Assembly (NCBI GenBank): GCA_032718865.1
Contig: JALUTQ010000024.1
Coordinates: 605,501-669,500, forward strand
Reading direction: 5' to 3'
Source: Tilletia caries
Taxonomy: Eukaryota > Basidiomycota > Exobasidiomycetes > Tilletiales > Tilletiaceae
Length of the DNA stretch: 64,000 nucleotides
The translations under genes and the position numbers were made by a program. This document shows, in pieces, positions 1 through 10,300 of the stretch. Position 1 is the stretch's first letter; each line of letters opens with the position of its first letter. Below the pieces are notes generated by a model that ran no database searches, was not told where the DNA came from, and saw nothing but the letters and a program-made list of their open reading frames with translations.

Positions 1-692
1 GGGCGGTTGGAGCGCAAGCGAGCGATTACACAGCCAAACATTCACAGCCGCCGATCCCATCCCCGCCCCATCCTTCCCCTTAGACAAACTCATCCCCTCC
101 AACCGACTCGCCAAATCATCATCCTCCTCCTCCTCCTCCTGCTTGGGCAAGACAGCACACGCCGACGGCACCAGATCCGCACCGGAGGTCAGCGCGCGCC
201 CGATGGTGGCGGATACACCGAGGAGGACGGCGCGCAGGCGTTCGGGCCGTTCGACGATGGCGGAGATGTCATGCGAGCGGACGTAGCGGTGTTGGAGGCA
301 GGAGGGGGCGATGAGGACGTCGACTGCTGCGGGGGTGGAGTCTTGCATGGCCTGGAGGTTGGAAGAAGTTGGTGTCAACTGGCTCGTGCGCAGATCACAG
401 CACTATTGTATGTACTCACGGTATCAATGGGACTCTTGAGCTCTTCGATGCGGAGTCCAGAAGCAGGCGTACTCGGCTGTTCTATCTTGAGGGGTCCTGG
501 ATCGGCATCGGTCATGGCGACCTGACCACCGTGTTGTGGATGATGGGCAAGAACTGATAAGGAGGGAGTGGCTTCGTTGGTGGGAGTGCTGGGCTTGGGC
601 CCCAGCGGTTGATCTTGTGCACCGGGGGCGGGGATTGGCAGGGCTGAGGAGACGGAGGCGCCTGGCCGCTTGAGCTTGACGATCAGTGGCAT
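1..692 (-). CDS. HOS3: HOS3-type histone deacetylase, 5' part (runs off the window)
   Basis: Class II-like fungal histone deacetylase, expected to remove acetyl groups from histone lysines. Only the first 208 codons are in the window. The ATG is at 690-692, exon 1 runs to 420, a GTGAGT donor follows, and exon 2 starts at 351 after CTCCAG; the phase is 0 and the frame stays open to base 1. Exon 1 is a Pro/Ser-rich leader. Exon 2 carries the start of the deacetylase domain: a DVLIAP strand, HRYVRSHD, then IVERPERLRAVLLG, which matches the H-R-x-S and ERPERL signature at the start of HOS3 deacetylases. An acidic insertion (EEEEEDDD) follows. Catalytic His/Asp residues lie beyond the window edge, so activity cannot be judged. 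Other HDAC subfamilies lack this particular ERPERL context, so HOS3 is preferred. Confidence 0.78.
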
Positions 693-864
693 CGATATCT
701 CCTGCCTTTGCTTGAGGCTTGAGGCTTGAGGCTTGAGGCGAGGGTGATGGATCTGGACATGCACAGACTGGCGAGAGAAGCGGGGGGAGGGGACCAACAA
801 GAAGACGGGGGGAAGCTTCTCACGCAGGACCACCACCTCCGTCACAAGGAAGCAGAGAGAAGCA

Positions 865-2049
865 ATGTCGATGTCGATGTCCGCCTCCCTGAGCGGCATG
901 CCCAGCCTGCACCCGTCGATCCAAGTCAGCCTGCCCGCATCACACCTCTCCCCACCCGCCCACTGCCGCCCCTTCCTCCTCCAACGTCTACCCCCCGCCC
1001 TCTTCCTCGACCCCTACGCATTCCGCATCCAGAACACAGTCCTCGCACCCCCCGCACACATCCGCAACATCACTCACCTCGGCCTCACCGAGCTCGAGCG
1101 CGCTGTGGGCTGGACCGACCCGACCGGCGCGACCAGGCGGGCCGATCGTTTTGTGAGGCGCTTGCAGAGGCAGCGCAAGAGGGCTGATGAAGTCAAAGCG
1201 TTGGGACAGGGGCAGGGCGAGAGGGTCAACCCTACGGAGGAGGACAACAAGGAGACGGAATCCTTCGACCTCGACGCCAGTCTCCGCGCCCTCAACTTGG
1301 AACATACCGCCGTCCTACTCGAGCTCCACCCACAAGCGATCAAGGAGGAAGACCCAGCATTGGCAGAGAAAGTGTTCAAAGCGATCAAGGGGGAGGACGT
1401 AGCGCTCGAAGAGACCTCCCCGAGCTCGCGGAAGAAGACGGTCGTTTCGATCCCGGTGCACGCGCGATACCTGCCCCCCCTGGCCGTCGGGAAAGGCGGT
1501 CTTGCGGACTCGGGACGAGGGCTGGATCTGGGTGCGTTGAGGGAGCAGGTTCTGCGGCCGAATGGGTCGGGCGGGTTGTATGACGATGTCCTCATCGACC
1601 GGCCGGACTTCTTCTGGGCGTGCGAGGGGGAGATGACGCAGCAGGAGGCCTTCAAGCAGGACTGGAGTTTCGTCCGTACGTGTTTTTTTTCTTTCTTTTT
1701 CCTTCCTTCTCCGTCTGCCTCTGATGCTAACCATTGATCTCTCCATTCATGCTCTGCAGAGCCGGCTGAACTCCTCCCGCAACCGCTATACGCACACGTC
1801 TCGCTAACCCCACCCTTCCCCTCCTTCAACCCGCACAACATCCGATTCCTGCGACCGAACCCGACCGACGAAAGCAGAAGTCCGCTCGTGCTCCGTCTCC
1901 CGCGTGGGGATGCCTCGCTCGGACCTCTCCTGCAGGCAGTTACCTTTGGGGTTGTCCTGCTGGCCACGCTGGCGGTCATGGTGCAGGCCAGTCGGGCTGT
2001 GTCGGTCGTTCGACGGGTGGAGCGGGGGAGGAGACTCAAGGAGGAGTGA
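865..2049 (+). CDS. PBN1: PBN1/PIG-X subunit of GPI mannosyltransferase I
   Basis: Two exons, 865-1675 and 1760-2049 (GTACGT donor, CTCTGCAG acceptor, phase 1), 366 residues. PBN1/PIG-X is the ER membrane partner that stabilises the catalytic subunit (GPI14/PIG-M) adding the first mannose to the GPI anchor. Seen here: a long lumenal-type region, the family-typical core strand VSIPVHARYLPP near residues 190-205, a second strand with LYAHVSLTPPF after the intron, and one hydrophobic segment near the C-terminus (LLQAVTFGVVLLATLAVMV) followed by a short basic tail. That single-TM, C-terminally anchored layout fits PIG-X. The N-terminal repeat MSMSMS leaves a later Met as an alternative start. The assignment rests on the HxRYLPP motif and topology, not on a search. 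Confidence 0.75.
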
Positions 2050-2117
2050 AACGGTCCACTGTATTTATCACTGCTGGTCTGGCCACGACCTCGTTGCTTG
2101 ATCCAAATCTCTCTCAT

Positions 2118-2946
2118 TTATGGAACGGGATCTGCATTGCCTGCTGGTGCCTGTGAGGAAGGGTCTGTCGTAGACTGAGCTTCGGAATTCACACTGTGAG
2201 GAGCATGACCCAATCCCACCCCAAGCTTCCCCAACAGCTCCGCACACCGTCTCCGTAACCTCTCCGTATCCTCGATGATCTCCCTCGCGCTCTCCGGCTT
2301 TCCATCCCTCTGCGTCCCATCGTCCTCGTCCTCGTTCTTCTCCTCCGGCTCGTCCTGTGCGGACTCGAGGCTGAGGATGAGGGAGAGCTTGAGGGAGGCG
2401 GAGAGTAAGGTGAGAGACTGGGCTGCGCGGACCATGTTGTGTGCTCGCATCTCGGCTTGGTAGGACTCTTGGGCGAGGAGGTATCGATCTTTGTCGCGGA
2501 TCTGTAAGCGCCAACCAAGTCAGCCGTCAGCGGACGCTATTGAAGTGTAAGGAAAAGGGGAAAGGGGAAGGGAGGGAGCTCACCATGGCCAACCCGACAA
2601 GCTGTCGAAAGCCATCAAGCAAAACCTGAATCTCCCCATCAATCTTAACATTGACGCCCTCCTCCAGCTTGGCCAGCTGCACCTCGCTCAACTGCCCCGG
2701 CCCATCGTCGTCGTCATCCTCCACGTCCAAGAGCAAGCCCGTGGCGGATGAGGAAAGACCGCCGGGACCGTATTGAGATGATGATGCTGCTGCTGCTGCT
2801 TTGGAGGTGCGGGTGCGGAGGAGGGTTGCTGTTGAGAGGGCTGTGCGGCGGACGACGTCTGTTTTGAAGGGGGCGTTGGTGGAGCCGCGGAAGGGGAGGG
2901 GTCCTGCGCCTGGAGCTCCTGCTGGTGGCGAGCCTCGTCCACTCAT
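2118..2946 (-). CDS. MED22: Mediator complex subunit 22 (MED22)
   Basis: Exons 2946-2584 and 2501-2118 (donor GTGAGC, acceptor TTACAG, phase 0), 248 residues. MED22 (yeast Srb6, human Surf5) is a small coiled-coil subunit of the Mediator head that bridges RNA polymerase II and activators. The conserved helix pair is visible: EGVNVKIDGEIQVLLDGFRQLVGLA, then RYLLAQESYQAEMRAHNMVRAAQSL, matching the family pattern of a helix ending in F.elv..A, a Q..YE-type helix and an R..n.vrA..SLl stretch. The N-terminal 90 residues are Ser/Ala/Gly-rich with an acidic DDDDD run, and the C-terminus is also extended, so it is longer than the usual 120-150 residues. The ATG at 2946 was chosen because the in-frame codon further upstream (2958) is GTG. 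Tail-to-tail with PBN1, with a 68-bp gap. Confidence 0.8.
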
Positions 2947-3367
2947 GGCGTTGCTCACTTGGCTGTCTGTCTGCCTTGTTCATCGTCCGAGGCTGCGACT
3001 CTGTGCAAGGACCAGGCGAGGGCGCTCAAAAGGATGACGGCGTCACGTGACATTGTGCGTCATCCTTTTGTGCGCTCACTGCTCAGCGCTCAGCCTCGCT
3101 CGCTGCCTCATCGCTTCTGACTCGAGCTGAACTGCGCAGTCACGACTCACGACCTCGAGTCACTTCCGACTCACTGACTCACTCACTCTCACTGACTGCC
3201 TGCGCTACCTGGCTGCTGAGAAGGAAAAAGTCACTTGCCGCCCTCACTTCTTTCGCCAAAACCAAGCCAAAAAACCGGAGTCCCTCCTCCCTTCCATCCT
3301 CCACTTCCCATCAGCACTGTGCCCTTCCCTCAACGCTCCCTCTCAGCCCCCCGGAAAGCAGATAACC
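2947..3367. promoter_or_regulatory. Divergent promoter region of MED22 and the BCS1-like gene
   Basis: 421 bp between two outward-facing start codons. It contains CACGTGAC at about 3043-3050, repeated TGACTCA/GACTCAC AP-1-like words between about 3115 and 3200, and a pyrimidine-rich stretch before the ATG at 3368. No TATA box is obvious. No ORF here is supported. Confidence 0.4.
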
Positions 3368-5629
3368 ATGTCGGACAACAACGACGCCAAGAACACCACC
3401 ACACCATCACCATCACCATCACCATCACCATCACCATCACCATCACCATCACCATCACCATCACCCCAGCAGCAGCAGCAGCAGCAGCCCAGCACAGCCG
3501 CCCTCATCCAGCAGCTCGCACAACGATGGGGCTTCATAGCCTCCCTCGCAAACCCCCTCGCAGGCCTCGCCCTCTCCAGCATCGGGAACGCAGCCGCTTC
3601 CTCTAACAACCCCAACACCGAGCACGGGTCCGCAGAGGAGGGATCATCATCCTCAAACGAGCTCGCGCTGAATGCGTCCTCGCCTGCTGGGATTGCCCAG
3701 TTGGTCCTCTCCATCCTCAACGGCGGAGGGAAGAACGTAGCAGGTCTCAGCTCCTCCCTGCGTCTGCTCCTCCTTGGCTTTCTTATCGCCTACGCTCGGT
3801 CCCTGCTTGACAACGCCTCCGCCCTCTTCCGGCGCTTCTTCGTCACCACCGTCGAGCTCAGCAGGAACCACGACAGTCCGAGTTGGTACTGGATCGAGCA
3901 GCTCTTCAGGAAAGTCGACTTGAGCAAGAAGTTGAATGTCTTCACGGTCGAGGCGCATTCCGAGACGGACGATGAGGCCATTGCCAGGGGACAGGATATC
4001 CCGCTCCTCCTCGGTCTGCCAGAGGAGTGCAACATCAGCTTCTTCCTGAATGCGAGGACGGGGAGGATATACCCTACCTTCCTCGACGCGCTCCGACTGC
4101 GGAACCGAAATGGCGGGAAGCTTGGACGGCTCGTACGCAGGTTCCGGCTGGCATGGATGCGCGTCCTCCCCTTCACCCAGCACGCCATCACCTACGCCTG
4201 GCTGGAGACGCACAAAGAAGCGGCGCAACCGATCTACTCGAACCCAACGATCACCTCCCAAATCTCCACCGTGTCGCGCTCGCGAAGCCCACTCGAGGCG
4301 CTTCTCAAACACGCGCGTTTCGTCCATGCGCGCGAGAATAGCTCCAAGACAAGGGTGTATGTGAGTGATCCGATCGATCGGAGTTGGGATCTGGTCACTT
4401 CGCGGCCGAAGCGGCTTTTTAGCTCGGTCTTGTTGGAGGGGAGGACGCAGGAGGCTCTACTGCAGGATATCCGCGCGTTCCTCTCCCGTCGGATGCGGAG
4501 CTTCTACGCACAGCGCGGTGTGCCCCATCGGCGGGGATACCTCCTCTACGGCCCGCCGGGAAGCGGGAAGACGAGCAGCATCGTCGCCATCGCTGGCGAA
4601 CTCAACTTGAACCTGTACTCGGTCTCGCTGGCGCAGAAGGGCTTGGATGAGCGGTTGTTACTCCAGTTGGCGAATGAGTGCGAGACGCCGAGCATTTTGC
4701 TCTTGGAGGATATCGATGCTGCGTTTACGGGCCGGACGAAGGTGGGCGGCTCGACGGAGGATCTAGATGATTCTGGCAAGAAAAAGGGTGGGGAGGTGGG
4801 CGCTGCTGGTGCTGGTGCTGCTGCGTCGACAGTCGGATCCGAGAACCGAGTCACCTTCTCCGCGCTCCTCCAACTCCTCGACGGCGCCGCCTCCTCCGAG
4901 AACCGAATCGTCTTCGCAACAACGAACCACATCGAGCGCTTAGACCCGGCCTTGGTCCGGCCCGGTAGGATCGACGTGCGGGTGGGCTACCAGAATGCGA
5001 GTCGGGTCCAGGCTAAAGGACTGTTTTTGAGGATTTTTACTACGTTGAGTGCGCAGGAGTTGGATGAGGCGTTGATTGAGGCGAGGAGGGGGGTGGAGGA
5101 GACTATGGAGCATCATCCGGGGGAGGAGGTCGTTCTTGGATCCGAGACGGCGGCTCATCAGGAGGAGAAGGTGGACTCTCCTACCACACCAACGGCCAGT
5201 TCCTCGAAGAAGAAGAAGGCAAAACGGACGCACCATCATCTGCCGACGAACGCGGACCTGGAAGACGAGATCTTCCACCCGGACCTCGTCTCCCTCGCGC
5301 GTGAGTTCGCAGCGCAGATCCCCGAGCGGAAACTGTCGATGGCGCAATTACAGGGGTTCCTCATCAAGCGTGCGATGACGGCGCAGCAGGATGCGCGGAG
5401 TCGGGTTGCTGCTGGGGCGAAACAGCAGGAGGATGGGGTTGTGGAGAAGGGGAAGGGGAAGGGGGGGAAGGAGAAGGAGGGGGATGGGGGGTTTGTGGTG
5501 GGCGTCGAGGGGGAGACGGATTCGGAGGAGTTGAGGGATATGCTTGCTGCTGCTAGGCGGGCGGTTAGGGATATTGGCGGGTTTGTGGTGAGTGGGGAGG
5601 ATGATGCTGAGGTTGGGATGTCGTTGTAA
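3368..5629 (+). CDS. BCS1-like AAA ATPase
   Basis: Single-exon gene, 753 residues. BCS1-type proteins are membrane-anchored AAA ATPases; BCS1 itself inserts the Rieske protein into respiratory complex III in mitochondria. In order: a Ser-Pro/poly-Gln low-complexity N-terminus (residues 12-42), a hydrophobic segment LRLLLLGFLIAYARSLL near 120-140, the BCS1-N region, then the AAA core with Walker A GPPGSGKT, Walker B SILLLEDID, the sensor TTNHIERLDPAL, and the arginine-finger context RPGRIDVRVGY. A ~40-residue Gly/Lys insertion lies between Walker B and sensor 1, and a long charged region separates two parts of the C-terminal small domain. At 753 residues it is far longer than canonical BCS1 (about 450), so it may be one of the fungal BCS1-like paralogues and not the complex III chaperone. 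The start is supported by an AACCATGTC context. Confidence 0.8.
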   Translation: MSDNNDAKNTTTPSPSPSPSPSPSPSPSPSPSPQQQQQQQPSTAALIQQLAQRWGFIASLANPLAGLALSSIGNAAASSNNPNTEHGSAEEGSSSSNELALNASSPAGIAQLVLSILNGGGKNVAGLSSSLRLLLLGFLIAYARSLLDNASALFRRFFVTTVELSRNHDSPSWYWIEQLFRKVDLSKKLNVFTVEAHSETDDEAIARGQDIPLLLGLPEECNISFFLNARTGRIYPTFLDALRLRNRNGGKLGRLVRRFRLAWMRVLPFTQHAITYAWLETHKEAAQPIYSNPTITSQISTVSRSRSPLEALLKHARFVHARENSSKTRVYVSDPIDRSWDLVTSRPKRLFSSVLLEGRTQEALLQDIRAFLSRRMRSFYAQRGVPHRRGYLLYGPPGSGKTSSIVAIAGELNLNLYSVSLAQKGLDERLLLQLANECETPSILLLEDIDAAFTGRTKVGGSTEDLDDSGKKKGGEVGAAGAGAAASTVGSENRVTFSALLQLLDGAASSENRIVFATTNHIERLDPALVRPGRIDVRVGYQNASRVQAKGLFLRIFTTLSAQELDEALIEARRGVEETMEHHPGEEVVLGSETAAHQEEKVDSPTTPTASSSKKKKAKRTHHHLPTNADLEDEIFHPDLVSLAREFAAQIPERKLSMAQLQGFLIKRAMTAQQDARSRVAAGAKQQEDGVVEKGKGKGGKEKEGDGGFVVGVEGETDSEELRDMLAAARRAVRDIGGFVVSGEDDAEVGMSL
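3402..3488 (+). repeat. Coding microsatellites: (ACCATC)n then (CAG)n
   Basis: About ten hexamers at 3402-3466 encode a Ser-Pro dipeptide run, followed directly by a CAG run to about 3488 encoding poly-Gln, all in frame inside the BCS1-like ORF. Length polymorphism here would change only the disordered N-terminus. Confidence 0.9.
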
Positions 5630-7395
5630 GGGAGAGGGAACCTTGTCAAGGTATAACAATACATACATACAGGCCTGGCCCAGGATCTTGCTCTGGGCCG
5701 CTGTCAAGTGTCATGGGTCATCTATATTATTTATACGTCCCTCGTTGGTGCTCGTCTGCTCTCCCAACCTGCCCAGCACTTGCTAGGCGCTCATCCAATT
5801 CCCAGGTCTCTCTACTCGATGGTCGCTCGCTTTCCTGGACCCTGAGTCAGAAGCGAAGGAACGAGCCAGCGCGAAGATCGACGAGGCTAAAAGCCCCACG
5901 CTCCAGCGCTCTCGCGGCACGGGCTCTGAGGAACGAGATGGCAGCATGAGCCATGATTGGCGCGCAGAAGGAAGTGGGAAGCCGGGTTCTAGCGTCGATC
6001 AAGGGCGTGTTATATATATCCGAAGCGCTCCTCTTTGGCCTGTTCCATTCCCTTTGTCCTTGCCAGCTCATCCATCACCTTCATTGCTTGCTCTATCTGG
6101 GGCGGCGAGGGTCGTGAACGGGTCGCCACCTCTCGACTCTCCGCGCTGGCTTTTATATATGCTAGGAACAAGGGACGTATTCGGCCAACTCAGTCTATGT
6201 AAGTAAGTGGTGAAGAATCAGCTGGGGCCTGGGCGGGGGTTGATTGGAAGCAGGTGGGCTGTGGGCTGTGGTCGACCACTTTGAGGCAGTTGGGGATCAC
6301 CAACAGCGGCGACCCATGCACCCAACGCAATAAGCAGGCGGGAAGCACACCCCGTTAGATGTTGCTGAAGGTGTGAGAAGGCTTGGAGAAGAAGAACAGA
6401 AGAGAGAAGAGAGAAGAGAGAAGGTTCCTGTGATGTACCCTTTGTCTCGCTGCTGCTGAGTACGAGTGAGATTACGGCGAGGAGCGAGAACAAGGATGGA
6501 TGCGGAGCGCGAGTGCAGTCTCAGTACTTTACGTTACACTCCCCAGCCAGCCAGCCCACAGCCCACAGCCCACCGCCCCATCGTTCGATTTAGCAGACAT
6601 ATCAACCACAGCATCAACACTTCAGCAAGTAGCAAGGTGTAGATTCTGTCCCCCCCCCCGCGACGAGCTCGAGGTCTGCCGTCCGTATCCTTCGTGCCAG
6701 CCAACGCAAGCATTTTAGCACACTCAACGGGAGGAGCGCTTTCCACCTGGATCGAAGAACACGAGCCACAACAGCATATATACATATACATATACATCCC
6801 TCGTACGTTTGTCGATGGCACCCGTGCTGCATGGCATCACCTCTCTCTTCTCTGACACTCCTTACTTCCCTCAACGCCTCAACCTTGCCATTCATTCATG
6901 CTTTATGCTTGCCCTGCGACCTTGCGCACATCATGCATGCATGCATGCTTATTATGACAGGTTCTCGACCTCCTTCCCGATCGCAGTAGCAGCCAAACAA
7001 ACACTTCAACATCAGCCAGCAGGCACACACGCGCAGCCCACACGGTACGCGGTACAGCGGGAAGCCTCCCGCGCCTCTTTTGCTTCGGACCCCGGGTCAG
7101 CAAACACCCTCCAGGCGCGCACAGGAAACGCAACTACCACCATCCATCGGAGGTAGCAGCTCGACTTTCATCGACATCTCTCTCTCTCTCTTCGCAGGTG
7201 AGAACGTCCGCGCCGCCCTTCCGCTCTCGAGCCATTCGAGTCGCACACCTTCTTCTTTCAACAAAGGGTAAGTGCACACTCTGGGGGGGGGGGGGGGTTC
7301 CCCATTTTGCGAGCCAATGCGCCTTTGCTTACGCCTTCCTTATATGAACATTCCCTTCTCGCAGCGCGCTGGTGAACAGCTTTCATTCTCTCACG
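5630..7395 (+). promoter_or_regulatory. Long upstream region and 5' leader with intron (7268-7364)
   Basis: 1.77 kb without a convincing gene. It holds a 19-bp inverted repeat (6253-6271 and 6556-6574), a C run at about 6649-6658, TATATA/CATATA words near 6775-6797, a GCATGCATGCATGC run near 6932-6947, CT-rich DNA at 7177-7195, and a probable 5'-leader intron from GTAAGT at 7268 to CGCAG at 7364 with a G run inside it. The ATG of the next gene lies 31 bp after that acceptor. Small ORFs here are not supported by composition or motifs. Confidence 0.45.
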
Positions 7396-10300
7396 ATGCG
7401 GAATCGACTGCTGGAAAGGCTCGAATCAGCTTCCAACAATAACAACAATAACCACCCAGCAGGTCCATCCCAGACTTCCTCCCTGTCCTCCTCCTCCTCA
7501 CACTCCAATCTCGTCCCCACGCCCGAGGCAGCCGGTCGACTCTCCTCCTCGTCCTCATCCTCCACTTCCTCGTCCAAACCGCAAATGCCCCCATCGCCAG
7601 GCTCCCCGCCGACGCTGTCTTTGAGCCGGGGTGAATCCTCATTAAGTCGCGCAGGACGCTCCTTCAGGGCACAGTCCATCTCCGCTGTCCGACTGCGAAA
7701 GGATAAAGACAAAGACAAGGATAAAGACAAGAGCTTCTCTAAAAAAGATCGCGGCGGTTTACTCTCCCCCGGTCTGTCCAGTTTGCGATCGTCGGAATCG
7801 TCAGGAGCGGCTTCGCTGGCGATGAACCGGCAGGCGCCTACGTACGCTTCTATGCCGGGTGCACCGCATCATCACTCGACGTACTCCCAGTCCCCGCCGC
7901 GCGCTTCGGCTGTCATGGCTGGACCGTCAATATCGGCCATTGCTGGAAGTAGCGCCCATCACGCTTACGTGCCGGGGAGCAGTAGTTCGCTCTCCCATCC
8001 CATCGTGGCGCCTTCGTCTGCTCCACCACACCAGCATCATCCGAACCACCTCCACAGCCATCAACACGAACATCATCACCATCACAATCATCAGCAGGGA
8101 CGCTCAGCCGAGGACGAAGAACGGATAGAGGACACCGAGGACAGCTTCTTTGCCCATCTCCGCATGGAATGCGAAGACTGTCATGAGATCCTCGACTCCG
8201 AGGCGGTCCTCGATGGGAAATCACCGCGGCGGAGGAGCAATCTGCCCTTACCCGCCGCCCCCGCCGGCGCCGATCACGAGTCGTCCGAATTGTCAATCCC
8301 GTTGGAGGACCGGGGCGGGCTCTTACTTGGCGTGGGCACGTCTTCGTCCCAGGGTCGACTACAGTCTATGGGCTCGGCCCAGTCGAACATGACGGTCACC
8401 TCGGCGCGGATGGGCGAGGGCGAGGGCCTGTCCCCGTCTCAGACGCTACGTGGGGAGCCCCGGGCTGCGCATGATGATGGGGACGTGCAGGAGACGGTGC
8501 GGGATGAGGAGACGACCATGAAGGGGGAGGACAGGGACGGGGACGGCGGGGAAGAGTATGGGTATGAGCAGGAACAGGTCCTGGGAGGCTTTGCCAGTTT
8601 GGGAGTCCAACCTGGTAAATCGGGCGTGGGGACTTTCATCGATTGGGACAGTGCGTCCTCCGCTGCCAGCCAGGGACGGCGCAGTCGGACGAACACGGGC
8701 CCACAGCAGCCCGGAAGCGAAGGCCTAACCTCAGGAGGCATCTTCAGCGGGTCCTTGAGGGAAGAAGGCGAGCCGGGCACGCCTGGCTTCGGACCACCTC
8801 CAGTCGACGCGCGGATGTCCTGGCCGAGCTCGCTGAGGACGCGCAATGCGGATCCCATGGAGACGCTCGACATCCTCTCGATCGAAGAGATGGGCATGCA
8901 CTCTGTCAACATGGGCAACCCGGACGACTGGGAAGGCTGCATCATCGGCCCCGTCCGCCCAGACGCCCCGCCCTCCTCGCTCAAATTCGCCTCCCCCGCC
9001 GAGTTCTGCGCGCCCAGTGCGGCGATCACCTGGGGCGTCGCGCGCTACGTGGGGCATCCGCGGAAGTGGATCGTGGCGCCGTTGCAGGCGTTGAGGCCTT
9101 GTGAGGACCCGCATCTGGCGGCGTGTAATACGGAGCGAACGGTGGTTGTGACGGATCATCATGTGAGCTTGTTGCAGCGCAGTGGAGGGTTGGCTGCGAA
9201 TGAGCCGAATTTCTGGGATCAGATCCCGGTGGGCCATATGGGCTTTTCGTACGGAGCTGAGAATACTACTGGTGGCGGTGGGGGGAGCTCGATGGCGATG
9301 GCAGCGTCGTCGACGGTGACAGGGGCGGGGACGGCGGGGACGACGGCCCAAAACGCGAGCTCGGCGAAGGAGACGACGACGCCATTCAACGAAACGACCG
9401 TGTTCGAGCTGCGCTTCCTGCGCGCGAACGCGTACGAAGCCGTCCTAACCGCCGACAGCCCCCTGCGTTCCAAAGAAGGAGCAGGAGCAGCGGCGGCGGA
9501 AGTCCCCGTGGCGCCCGAGGCCGCCTTCGTACTCGCCTCGCCGGACATGCATCGCGCGATGGCCAAAGCGGCGATGCGGAGTGCGAGCTTGAACGCTGCT
9601 AAGGCGAGCGTGTCGAGCTTGTCGATGTCGATGTCTGGTGTGGGGATGGGGATGGGTGGGAGGGCGCATACGGTTGGTGTGCATTCTGGGTCTGTTTCTG
9701 GCTTTGGTTCAGGGGCGAAGAGTGGGGACGGTCATAATAAGCGCGGGGGGGTTGGGTTCGAGGCGGAGTTCGGCTGGACGGATCCGTTCGTTGATGCCGC
9801 TGCCGCCGCTGCGAACTCGGCGAGGGGATCGACGGGGAGCGGGAGTACCCGGCACGGCGGCGGGAGTAGTCAGGCTGGTGCGGCGGGAAGGGCCTCCGCT
9901 TCGTTGTTGGTGTCGAGCGGGTTGAGCAGTCGGAGTGGGGGCTCGGTGGTTGGGTTGGGACTCGGTGGCTCCAGTTCTTCGTCCAATGCTGAGTATAACC
10001 AGTTGCGGGCGAAGAGTGTGGCTGTTGGTGCGGTTAGTGGGCCGGGCGTGAGTGCGGCTGTGAGCGCGTTGGCGCCGGTCTCGATCCCTCGCACGATGTC
10101 GACGCATAATACGATCCTCGCCAGTTCGGCTGCTGCGACGGGTATGGCGGGCTATCCGGCTGCTTTGACGACGACGGCGAGTACGGCGGCAGCGGCGGCG
10201 TCTTCTGGGAAACGCCTTCGTCAGGTTCGATCGAAACCTGCGCTGCGTGGGCCGCAGATGCGGGACGTGATGGCGTCCCAGGGCCAGGGGGACACGTCCA

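Noticed and set aside
3402..3466. CRISPR-like array at the hexamer run
   Set aside because: A simple in-frame coding microsatellite with no spacers.
8439..9351. Minus-strand frames of about 200 codons inside the 1,642-residue gene
   Set aside because: Overlap a longer plus-strand ORF with matching codon use; Arg/Pro-rich shadow translations.
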